Positions 57,321-64,000 of a stretch of 64,000 nucleotides of DNA are shown here, piece by piece (position 1 is the first letter of the stretch; each line of letters opens with the position of its first letter). The DNA comes from Litorilituus lipolyticus. GTDB lineage: Bacteria > Pseudomonadota > Gammaproteobacteria > Enterobacterales > Alteromonadaceae. The stretch is taken from NCBI RefSeq assembly GCF_006439335.1, contig NZ_SAWY01000009.1, positions 124,001-188,000 on the forward strand. The letters are read 5' to 3'. The position numbers were made by a program, and so were the translations under genes. The notes under the pieces were generated by a model. The model did no database searches. It was not told where the DNA came from and saw only the letters and a program-made list of their open reading frames with translations.

Positions 57321-57878
57321 ATGGCAGAAGATAAAGAAAAAGGTAAAGACGGTGAGTTAGAACTTGATAAATCTGGCGGTAAAAAGAAGCTGATCATCAT
57401 TATCATTGCCGTTGTGGTGTTATTAGGTGGCGGAGCAGGTGGCTATTTTTTCTTTATGGCTGGCGGGGATGAACCTGCTGCACAAGAACAAGCAACTACT
57501 GAAGGTGGTAGTGAGGCGGGAGAAAGTCAACCAAACCCCGATGCTGGACCGCAAGTTGGAAGTGCATTATACGTTCCTATGCCAAGGCCGTTTCGTTTTA
57601 ATGTGCCTGGTGCCGCTAGAGATAGGTTTGTTGAAATTAGAGTGCAACTTTTAGTGCGTGGTGGTGACAACGAAGAAAATGCCAAAATGCATATTCCGTT
57701 AATTGAGAGCACATTGTTGGGTATTTTTTCGCAAGCAAATGCTGATGATTTAGCAACCAGTGCAGGAAAAGTTACTTTAAAACAACAGTCATTAGCTGCT
57801 GTACAGAAAGTGATGACTGATGTAGAAGGTAATAAAACTGTTGAGAAAGTATTATTTACTGGCTTTGTAATGCAGTAA
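57321..57878 (+). CDS. fliL: Flagellar basal body-associated protein FliL
   Basis: FliL is an inner-membrane protein around the stator. The 185-residue product has one membrane segment (KLIIIIIAVVVLLGGGAGG, about 23-41), an acidic linker and a periplasmic FliL domain (FVEIRVQLLV, IPLIESTLLGIFSQ, VEKVLFTGFVMQ). It precedes fliM. Confidence 0.93.
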   Translation: MAEDKEKGKDGELELDKSGGKKKLIIIIIAVVVLLGGGAGGYFFFMAGGDEPAAQEQATTEGGSEAGESQPNPDAGPQVGSALYVPMPRPFRFNVPGAARDRFVEIRVQLLVRGGDNEENAKMHIPLIESTLLGIFSQANADDLATSAGKVTLKQQSLAAVQKVMTDVEGNKTVEKVLFTGFVMQ

Positions 57879-57937
57879 CTAATATATGTATTAATAACTT
57901 ATTTTAGTTGTTTAACTACAAATAAAGAGAAAAGCGT

Positions 57938-59002
57938 GTGAGTGATTTATTATCGCAAGACGAAATTGATGCGTTGTTACATGGTGTTGATGACGTTGAA
58001 GAAGAGGAAATAATTGAGGATGTTGTCGAACGAAACGATGGCACCTCAGATTATGATTTCTCTTCACAAGACAGAATTGTTCGTGGCCGAATGCCAACCT
58101 TGGAAATGGTTAACGAACGTTTTGCTCGCCATATGCGTATTAGTTTATTCAATATGATGCGCCGTACTGCAGAAGTCTCCATTAATGGTATCCAAATGAT
58201 AAAGTTTGGAGAATACATTCATACGTTATTTGTACCGACCAGTTTAAATATGGTGCGCTTTCGCCCACTTAAAGGTACAGCCTTAATTACCATGGAGGCG
58301 CGCTTAGTTTTTATTTTGGTTGATAACTTTTTTGGTGGTGATGGTCGATATCATGCCAAAATTGAAGGGCGAGAATTTACTCCGACTGAGCGTCGAATCA
58401 TTCAAATGTTGTTAAAACTTATTTTTGAAGACTATAAAGAAGCTTGGTCACCAGTGATGGATGTGTCATTTGAATATTTAGATTCAGAAGTAAACCCCTC
58501 TATGGCAAACATTGTTAGCCCTACTGAAGTGGTGGTTATCAGTTCCTTCCATATTGAATTAGACGGCGGTGGCGGTGATTTTCATGTGGCATTACCTTAT
58601 TCAATGTTAGAGCCTATTCGAGAATTGCTGGATGCCGGTGTGCAAAGTGATAAAGAAGATACCGATATGCGTTGGTCTAAAGCTTTGCGTGATGAAATTA
58701 TGGATGTTCCTGTAGCCATTAATACTAAATTTTTAGAAGTGGATATTCCTTTAAGCCAAGTGATGGAGCTTCAAGCGGGAGATATAATCCCTATTGAAAT
58801 GCCTGAAAGTATTACAGTGTTGATTGAAGATCTTCCAACATTTAGAGCTAAACTAGGTCGCAGTCGTGACAACGTAGCGTTGAAAATAGAATCAAAAATT
58901 AAACGACCTGAATCGGTTAAATCAGAACTAACGATATTAACAAAAGGCGGTAAACGCCTTGATAGTGATGCAGAGCTACATCTGCTTGAAGATGATTTAT
59001 AA
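57938..59002 (+). CDS. fliM: Flagellar motor switch protein FliM
   Basis: FliM binds phospho-CheY and sets rotation direction. The 354-residue protein starts with the CheY-binding peptide LLSQDEIDALLHG (about 4-16), has the middle domain with FFGGDGRYHAKIEGREFT and a C-terminal SpoA domain. The start is GTG with AGAGAAA upstream. Confidence 0.96.
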   Translation: MSDLLSQDEIDALLHGVDDVEEEEIIEDVVERNDGTSDYDFSSQDRIVRGRMPTLEMVNERFARHMRISLFNMMRRTAEVSINGIQMIKFGEYIHTLFVPTSLNMVRFRPLKGTALITMEARLVFILVDNFFGGDGRYHAKIEGREFTPTERRIIQMLLKLIFEDYKEAWSPVMDVSFEYLDSEVNPSMANIVSPTEVVVISSFHIELDGGGGDFHVALPYSMLEPIRELLDAGVQSDKEDTDMRWSKALRDEIMDVPVAINTKFLEVDIPLSQVMELQAGDIIPIEMPESITVLIEDLPTFRAKLGRSRDNVALKIESKIKRPESVKSELTILTKGGKRLDSDAELHLLEDDL

Positions 59003-59054
59003 ATAGCATTGTTATCGTTAGTAAATAAAGAATTGTTAAGTTGAGGCAAATGGT

Positions 59055-59456
59055 ATGAGTGAAAAAGATGAAGATCTGAGCATGTGGGATGAAGCACTTG
59101 ATGAGCAAGCTGAGGCAAAAGAAGCTTCTGAAAATGCCGAGCCTGTAGAGTTAGAAGAGTTAACTGAAGATGAGTCTCCAATAACAGGCGAAGAAAAGCG
59201 AAAATTAGATGCTATTCTCGATATTCCAGTGACAATTTCAATGGAAGTTGGACGAAGCCATATTAGCATTAGAAATCTGCTACAACTTAACCAAGGCTCA
59301 GTGGTTGAACTTGATAGAGTTGCTGGTGAGTCCCTTGATGTTTTAGTCAATGGCACATTAATCGCTCATGGTGAAGTTGTTGTTGTTAATGATAAATTTG
59401 GTATTCGTTTAACGGATGTTATTAGCCAAATTGAACGAATTAAAAAGTTAAAATAA
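59055..59456 (+). CDS. fliN: Flagellar motor switch protein FliN
   Basis: FliN forms the lower C ring. The 133-residue protein has an acidic N-terminal tail and the SpoA domain with ILDIPVTISMEVGRSHISIR and LLQLNQGSVVELDRVAGE. It lies between fliM and fliO. Confidence 0.95.
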   Translation: MSEKDEDLSMWDEALDEQAEAKEASENAEPVELEELTEDESPITGEEKRKLDAILDIPVTISMEVGRSHISIRNLLQLNQGSVVELDRVAGESLDVLVNGTLIAHGEVVVVNDKFGIRLTDVISQIERIKKLK

Positions 59457-59465
59457 GCATTCTTT

Positions 59466-59924
59466 ATGTTGTCTTTATTAAGTTTTATCAAAAAGCTAAC
59501 TATCTTTTTAATTATTAATGCCTATATTACGATAACTTACGCAGCCGAGGCCACAGAAAAGGCCTCCCCGGAGGTGGGCAAACATGTGATGGCAAACATG
59601 GATTCAGGCAGTATGATTTTGTCTTTATTAATGGTATTAGCGTTAATTGTTGTGAGCGCTTTGCTATTAAAGCGATTTAACTTTGTGCAGCAAAACTCCG
59701 GTCAACTTAAAGTGATTGCAAGTTTACCGATTGGAACAAAAGAAAAACTAGTCGTTGTACAGGTAGGAGAAAAGCAGTTGCTATTAGGTGTAACCTCTTC
59801 ACAAATCACTTTGATTGATAGCACTATTGAGCAAATGATCGTAAACGAAAGTCCACCGGTAGAATTACCTGCAAATATTGCTAAATTTTTTAAGCAAAAA
59901 AATAATACGGAAAAAGTTAATTAG
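59466..59924 (+). CDS. fliO: Flagellar biosynthesis protein FliO
   Basis: FliO assists assembly of the FliP export-gate complex. The 152-residue product has an N-terminal hydrophobic segment, one clear membrane helix (LSLLMVLALIVVSALLL, about 53-69) and a conserved cytoplasmic part (LKVIASLPIGTKEKLVVVQVG). It starts 9 bp after fliN and precedes fliP. Confidence 0.88.
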   Translation: MLSLLSFIKKLTIFLIINAYITITYAAEATEKASPEVGKHVMANMDSGSMILSLLMVLALIVVSALLLKRFNFVQQNSGQLKVIASLPIGTKEKLVVVQVGEKQLLLGVTSSQITLIDSTIEQMIVNESPPVELPANIAKFFKQKNNTEKVN

Positions 59925-60029
59925 TGATATTGTTTTACAAGAAATTTTCTTTGAAAAGTGGTTTGAGTTCAACTTATTATAGGTAGCGATTAACATGCTA
60001 CCTCGTATTTTACTGACAAAAGGGACTCT

Positions 60030-60791
60030 ATGAAAAAGGTCGCACTAGCACTTACGGTTTTGGTTTGTGTTTTAGCATCAAGCTTTGGTGTATATGCAGC
60101 AGATGATTTGTCTTTATCAGCTTTAACATTGACCACCAACCCCGACGGTTCGCAAGAGTATTCCGTAACACTGCAAATTTTAATCTTCATGACGGCGCTG
60201 AGTTTTATACCCGCCGCTATTATCATGATGACTTCATTTACTCGTATTGTTGTTGTGATGGCAATTTTACGTCAAGCTTTTGGTTTACAGCAGACACCTT
60301 CTAATCAAGTTATTATTGGATTAACATTATTTCTGACCTTATTTATCATGACACCTGTTTATAATCAGGTAAATGAAACCGCGATTCAGCCTTATTTAGC
60401 CGACCAATTAACCTCAGTTGAAGCGATAGATAGAGGAAAAATCCCACTGCGCGCCTTTATGCTAGAGCAAACTCGAGTAAAAGATTTAGATACTTTATCA
60501 GCGATGGCCGGTATAGAAACCGTTGATAAGCCAACTGATTTACCTATGACCGTTATCATCCCTGCCTTTATTATTAGCGAGTTAAAAACGGCTTTTCAAA
60601 TAGGTTTTATCCTGTTTATTCCTTTTCTCATTATAGATTTGGTTGTGGCGAGTATCTTAATGGCCATGGGTATGATGATGTTATCTCCTATGATAGTTTC
60701 CTTACCATTTAAGCTTATGTTGTTTGTTTTAGTAGATGGTTGGAATTTAGTTATAGGAACGATTGCTACCAGCTATGGTATGGGCAGCTGA
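60030..60791 (+). CDS. fliP: Flagellar export gate protein FliP
   Basis: FliP forms the core of the export gate. The 253-residue protein has a cleavable signal peptide (MKKVALALTVLVCVLASSFG), then ALSFIPAAIIMMTSFTRIVV, LRQAFGLQQTPSNQ and IPAFIISELKTAFQIGFILF, as in all FliP/SctR proteins. A 7-bp hairpin AGGTAGC/GCTACCT (59981-60003) lies in the gap upstream. Confidence 0.96.
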   Translation: MKKVALALTVLVCVLASSFGVYAADDLSLSALTLTTNPDGSQEYSVTLQILIFMTALSFIPAAIIMMTSFTRIVVVMAILRQAFGLQQTPSNQVIIGLTLFLTLFIMTPVYNQVNETAIQPYLADQLTSVEAIDRGKIPLRAFMLEQTRVKDLDTLSAMAGIETVDKPTDLPMTVIIPAFIISELKTAFQIGFILFIPFLIIDLVVASILMAMGMMMLSPMIVSLPFKLMLFVLVDGWNLVIGTIATSYGMGS

Positions 60792-60842
60792 TGATGAATA
60801 TGAAACCAGCATTACTCGTTCATAATATATTAGGGGATTGTG

Positions 60843-61112
60843 ATGGGTCCTGAAGTATTTGTTGATATTTTAAGTGACGCGCTGTTGTTGGTGATTGTTC
60901 TAGTCAGTGCTGTTATTGTGCCTAGCCTATGCGTAGGTCTTATTGTTGCGATTTTTCAGGCCGCTACATCTATCAATGAACAAACCTTAAGTTTTTTACC
61001 GCGTTTAATTGTTACCTTATTAGCGTTAATCTTTGGAGGCCATTGGGGAGTCCAAAAACTCATGGACTACACCATTCGTTTAGTTGAGAGCATACCTAGT
61101 GTGGTAAGTTGA
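60843..61112 (+). CDS. fliQ: Flagellar export gate protein FliQ
   Basis: FliQ is a small two-helix export-gate protein. The 89-residue product has two membrane segments and the motif ISIFQAATSINEQTLSFLP-like VAIFQAATSINEQTL. The ATG at 60843 is preferred over an in-frame GTG at 60840 because AGGGG (60832-60836) is better spaced. Its stop overlaps the fliR start. Confidence 0.95.
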   Translation: MGPEVFVDILSDALLLVIVLVSAVIVPSLCVGLIVAIFQAATSINEQTLSFLPRLIVTLLALIFGGHWGVQKLMDYTIRLVESIPSVVS

Positions 61113-61894
61113 TGGAATTCACTGAATCTGTCATTAACCAATACCTTGCGGATTTTATTCTGCCATTTACTCGTATTTCTGCGTTAGTTATGGCAATGAT
61201 AGGATTAGGTTCAAAGACATTACCTGGTCGTATCAAACTCTTTTTAAGTGTTACCGTGACCATTGCGGTAATGCCTGCCATACCTCCTGCCAATGTTGGT
61301 GAGTTGTTCTCTTTTCAAACTGTCATAATTATTCTTCAGCAGATTGTCATTGGTACTATGTTAGGCTTTGTGACCATCATGGTGGTAAATACCTTTACTA
61401 TGGCTGGGCAAATCATCGCGATGCAATCAGGTTTAGGCTTTGCTTCACTTGTTGATCCTGCAAGTGGTATGAATGTTCCTGCAATTGGTCAATTCTTTTT
61501 GATTTTATCGTCGTTACTTTTTTGGGTGATGGATGGTCACTTAGCTTACTTGCAATTTATTGTGGCTAGCTTTGAAACTTTGCCAATTCCAACTGAGCAT
61601 TTATCTAGCATTAAATATCGTGAACTTGTTGAGTGGGGCAGTTGGATGTTTGCTACAGCGCTCTCTTTAGCTTTAGCGCCATTAACGGCGATGTTATTAA
61701 TTAATTTTTCATTTGGTATTATGACCAGAGCAGCGCCACAGCTTAATATATTTGCTATTGGTTTTCCCATTACCATGACAGCGGGTCTGATCATAATGTG
61801 GTTAACTTTTGGTAATTTTTATACTCATTTCGAAATGCAATGGCAAAGGGCCTTAGATTTTAGCTGTTATTTAATTGATTGTGCGGTGCAATAG
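61112..61894 (+). CDS. fliR: Flagellar export gate protein FliR
   Basis: FliR completes the FliPQR gate. The 260-residue membrane protein has several hydrophobic segments and the FliR motifs FTRISALVMAMIGLGSKTLP, QIVIGTMLGFVTIMVV and PQLNIFAIGFPITMTAGL. The start ATG overlaps the fliQ stop (TGATG). flhB follows after 9 bp. Confidence 0.95.
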   Translation: MEFTESVINQYLADFILPFTRISALVMAMIGLGSKTLPGRIKLFLSVTVTIAVMPAIPPANVGELFSFQTVIIILQQIVIGTMLGFVTIMVVNTFTMAGQIIAMQSGLGFASLVDPASGMNVPAIGQFFLILSSLLFWVMDGHLAYLQFIVASFETLPIPTEHLSSIKYRELVEWGSWMFATALSLALAPLTAMLLINFSFGIMTRAAPQLNIFAIGFPITMTAGLIIMWLTFGNFYTHFEMQWQRALDFSCYLIDCAVQ

Positions 61895-61903
61895 GTAACT
61901 AAT

Positions 61904-63034
61904 ATGGCTGATTCTGATAGCGGTGAAAAAACCGAAGACCCCACGGCAAAGAAACTTTCTGACGCCCGCGGGAAAGGGCAAATACCTCGCTCAAAGGATA
62001 TGGGAACATTATTCGTTTTAGTGGGTGCTGCTTGTGCCATGTTGTTAATGGGCAATTCATTAGCTAATGCTGTTGCCTCCATGATGAAAAGAATGTTCAG
62101 TTTATCTCGCCAAGAAGTGATGGATGTAAATGCCCTATTCAAAGTGATTTATGATAGCGTGAGTTTGGTGGTTGCGCCTTTACTATGGATATTTTTTATT
62201 GTTGTTCTTGCAGCATTTGTCGGAAATGTTCTTTTGGGAGGAGTTAGTCTTTCTTGGGAAGCTGCGGCCCCGAAAGCGAGTCGATTATCTCCCATTGCGG
62301 GCTTTAAGCGTATGCTGGGTGTTCAGGCTGCGGTTGAATTTATCAAATCATTATTAAAGTTTTTCGTTGTTTTTATCTCGGCTTATTTGTTACTAAGTGG
62401 TTTATTTGAAGAAATTTTAGCACTCAGTCTTGAAGACATTCCCAATAACTTTGCCCATGCATCTAACATGTTGTTATGGATGTTTTTAGTGCTAGCGTTG
62501 TCTGTTAGCATTATTGTCGTTATCGATGCGCCATATCAAGTTTGGAATCATAAACGTCAGTTAAAAATGACAAAGCAAGAAATAAAAGATGAGCATAAAT
62601 CTACGGAAGGTAGCCCAGAAATTAAAGGACGTATTAAGCGCACACAATATGAACTTTCTCAGCGAAGAATGATGGCTGATGTGCCTAATTCTGATGTGGT
62701 GATTACTAACCCGACTCATTACTCAGTTGCTTTGCAATATGATGCCAAGGTTGGAGGAGCGCCAGTTGTCATTGCTAAAGGTGTAGATGAAATGGCAATT
62801 CATATTAGAACGATAGCTAAAGAGCATCAAATTGAAATTATTCCAGCCCCCGCTTTGGCCAGATCTCTGTATTATAGTGCAGAGGTAGGAGAAGATATCC
62901 CTGAAGAGCTGTTCGCTGCTGTTGCTCAAGTTCTAGCCTTTATATTCCAGTTAAATGAACATAAAAAAGGTCGAGCTAAAAGGCCTATTCCAATCGCAAA
63001 GAACCTACCTATTCCAGACGAATTTAAGTATTAA
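61904..63034 (+). CDS. flhB: Flagellar export switch protein FlhB
   Basis: FlhB sets export substrate specificity. The 376-residue protein starts with a SGEKTEDPTAKKLSDARGKG tail, has four membrane segments, and carries the self-cleavage site Asn269-Pro270-Thr271-His272 in VITNPTHYSVAL. This matches the canonical FlhB numbering. The sigma-54 promoter of flhA follows 40 bp after the stop. Confidence 0.96.
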   Translation: MADSDSGEKTEDPTAKKLSDARGKGQIPRSKDMGTLFVLVGAACAMLLMGNSLANAVASMMKRMFSLSRQEVMDVNALFKVIYDSVSLVVAPLLWIFFIVVLAAFVGNVLLGGVSLSWEAAAPKASRLSPIAGFKRMLGVQAAVEFIKSLLKFFVVFISAYLLLSGLFEEILALSLEDIPNNFAHASNMLLWMFLVLALSVSIIVVIDAPYQVWNHKRQLKMTKQEIKDEHKSTEGSPEIKGRIKRTQYELSQRRMMADVPNSDVVITNPTHYSVALQYDAKVGGAPVVIAKGVDEMAIHIRTIAKEHQIEIIPAPALARSLYYSAEVGEDIPEELFAAVAQVLAFIFQLNEHKKGRAKRPIPIAKNLPIPDEFKY

Positions 63035-63073
63035 CAGCTAAAAAATTGCTCGTAAAAATCTAAAGTGTTTTCT

Positions 63074-63088
63074 TGGTACAAGTTTTGC
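63074..63088 (+). promoter_or_regulatory. Sigma-54 promoter for flhA
   Basis: TGGTACAAGTTTTGC fits the sigma-54 consensus with exact GG-N10-GC spacing. Transcription would begin near 63100, 18-30 nt before the two candidate flhA start codons. It starts a new unit that probably includes flhF, flhG and fliA beyond the window. Confidence 0.85.
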
Positions 63089-63117
63089 TGATTCCAACTT
63101 AGTGTCAAAAAAATAAC

Positions 63118-64000
63118 ATGAAGTATTCAATGCAATTAGCTGCTTATTTTAATCGATTTGATAAAAAGAAATTAAACCATTTTACAGGTCTTGGAACACC
63201 ATTATTGGTTATGGCCGCCCTTGGTATGGTCATTTTACCCATGTCTCCATGGCTACTAGACATATTGTTTTCTTTTAATATAGCGCTCTCTTTAGTCGTT
63301 CTACTAATCACCGTTTACACCTTGAAACCTCTTGATTTTGGCTCGTTTCCGGCTGTATTGCTGGTGGCAACAATTTTACGTTTAGCCTTAAACGTTGCAA
63401 GTACTCGTGTTGTATTACTAGAGGGGCATGAAGGAACTGCAGCTGCAGGTAAGGTGATAGAGGCATTTGGCTCCGTGGTAATCGGTGGCAATTATGCTGT
63501 TGGTCTCGTCGTTTTCCTAATTCTAATAATTATTAATTTTGTTGTTGTAACAAAAGGTGCGGGGCGAATTGCCGAGGTAACAGCTCGATTTACCCTAGAT
63601 GCGATGCCCGGTAAGCAAATGGCAATAGATGCGGATTTAAATGCTGGCTTTATTACCCAAGATCAAGCACGAGAACGTCGTATTGAAGTGACCAGTGAAG
63701 CTGACTTCTATGGCTCAATGGATGGTGCAAGTAAATTTGTAAAAGGTGATGCCATTGCTGGGATTTTAATCCTTTTTATTAATATTGTTGGCGGCCTTGT
63801 AATAGGTATGGTACAGCATGACCTTTCATTTGATGAAGCGGTTCAAATATATACCTTATTAACTATTGGTGATGGCTTAGTTGCACAAATCCCAGGATTA
63901 CTGCTATCGGTTGGTACCGCAATTGTGGTTACACGTCAAAATACCTCACAAGATATGGGTGAGCAAGTTAGTTCACAGCTTGGCCAAGAGAAGTCACTTT
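63118..64000 (+). CDS. flhA: Flagellar export protein FlhA (N-terminal part, runs off the window)
   Basis: FlhA is the large export-gate protein that recruits chaperone-substrate complexes. The first 294 codons are present and in frame to the window edge. They encode the typical membrane region: [60 protein letters not shown] and [20 protein letters not shown]. Possible starts are ATG 63118 and ATG 63130. Confidence 0.95.
   Translation, partial: MKYSMQLAAYFNRFDKKKLNHFTGLGTPLLVMAALGMVILPMSPWLLDILFSFNIALSLVVLLITVYTLKPLDFGSFPAVLLVATILRLALNVASTRVVLLEGHEGTAAAGKVIEAFGSVVIGGNYAVGLVVFLILIIINFVVVTKGAGRIAEVTARFTLDAMPGKQMAIDADLNAGFITQDQARERRIEVTSEADFYGSMDGASKFVKGDAIAGILILFINIVGGLVIGMVQHDLSFDEAVQIYTLLTIGDGLVAQIPGLLLSVGTAIVVTRQNTSQDMGEQVSSQLGQEKSL

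Overview
The window is almost entirely one polar-flagellum locus of an AT-rich gammaproteobacterium. The gene order (flgB-L, flagellins, flaG-fliD-fliS, flrABC, fliE-fliR, flhB-flhA) and the FlrA/FlrBC sigma-54 cascade are those of Vibrio, Shewanella and Colwellia relatives. A marine Alteromonadales, probably Colwelliaceae, is my inference from gene order, base composition and protein character; no database was searched.

Layout. (1) 20-11250: rod, hook, rings and hook-filament junction genes flgB to flgL, all on +, split by a terminator after flgE and a sigma-54 promoter before flgF. (2) 11374-17429: five flagellin genes. The first has a sigma-54 promoter, the second and fifth have sigma-28 promoters, and the fourth is a divergent paralogue 25 bp behind the third. 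The spacers here are long and structured, and one holds a 15-copy AAACCC hexamer array. (3) 17549-20271: flaG, fliD, fliS and a FliT-like gene. (4) 20483-43153: a flagellin-glycosylation island of about 23 kb. Its left arm (+) encodes a Maf-type glycosyltransferase, a methyltransferase, an amino-acid adenylation enzyme with its own carrier protein, a cysteine-cluster protein, an AAC(3)-like and a GNAT acetyltransferase and a class III aminotransferase. Its right arm (-) holds the pseudaminic acid pathway (pseB, pseC, pseF, a pseG-pseH fusion, pseI) mixed with an aldo/keto reductase, an FkbM methyltransferase, a second methyltransferase-like protein, a DAHP synthase, a Gfo/Idh/MocA oxidoreductase and a second carrier protein plus adenylating ligase. 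The two arms converge near 29.9-30.0 kb. (5) 43482-48269: a small FlgM-like protein on -, then flrA and flrBC. (6) 48677-64000: fliE, F, G, H, I, J, K, L, M, N, O, P, Q, R, flhB and the start of flhA, which runs off the window.

How it works together. Nine intergenic sites match the sigma-54 consensus (GG and GC separated by exactly 10 nt). They precede flgF, flagellin 1, flaG, the maf arm, the pse arm, flrB, fliE, fliK and flhA. Both outer ends of the glycosylation island carry such a site, so sugar synthesis, sugar transfer and filament assembly appear to be switched on by the same FlrA/FlrC plus sigma-54 cascade. The most unusual material is the decoration module (two separate adenylation-enzyme/carrier-protein pairs plus aminotransferase, acetyltransferase, methyltransferase and cysteine-cluster genes), which predicts a pseudaminic-acid-type glycan carrying extra aminoacyl/acyl groups. 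Other points of note are a pseF gene that appears to start at ATT, a (GGGTTT)n quadruplex-prone array between flagellins, and a shared leader element in two flagellin genes.

No rRNA, tRNA, CRISPR array, insertion sequence or replication origin was recognised.
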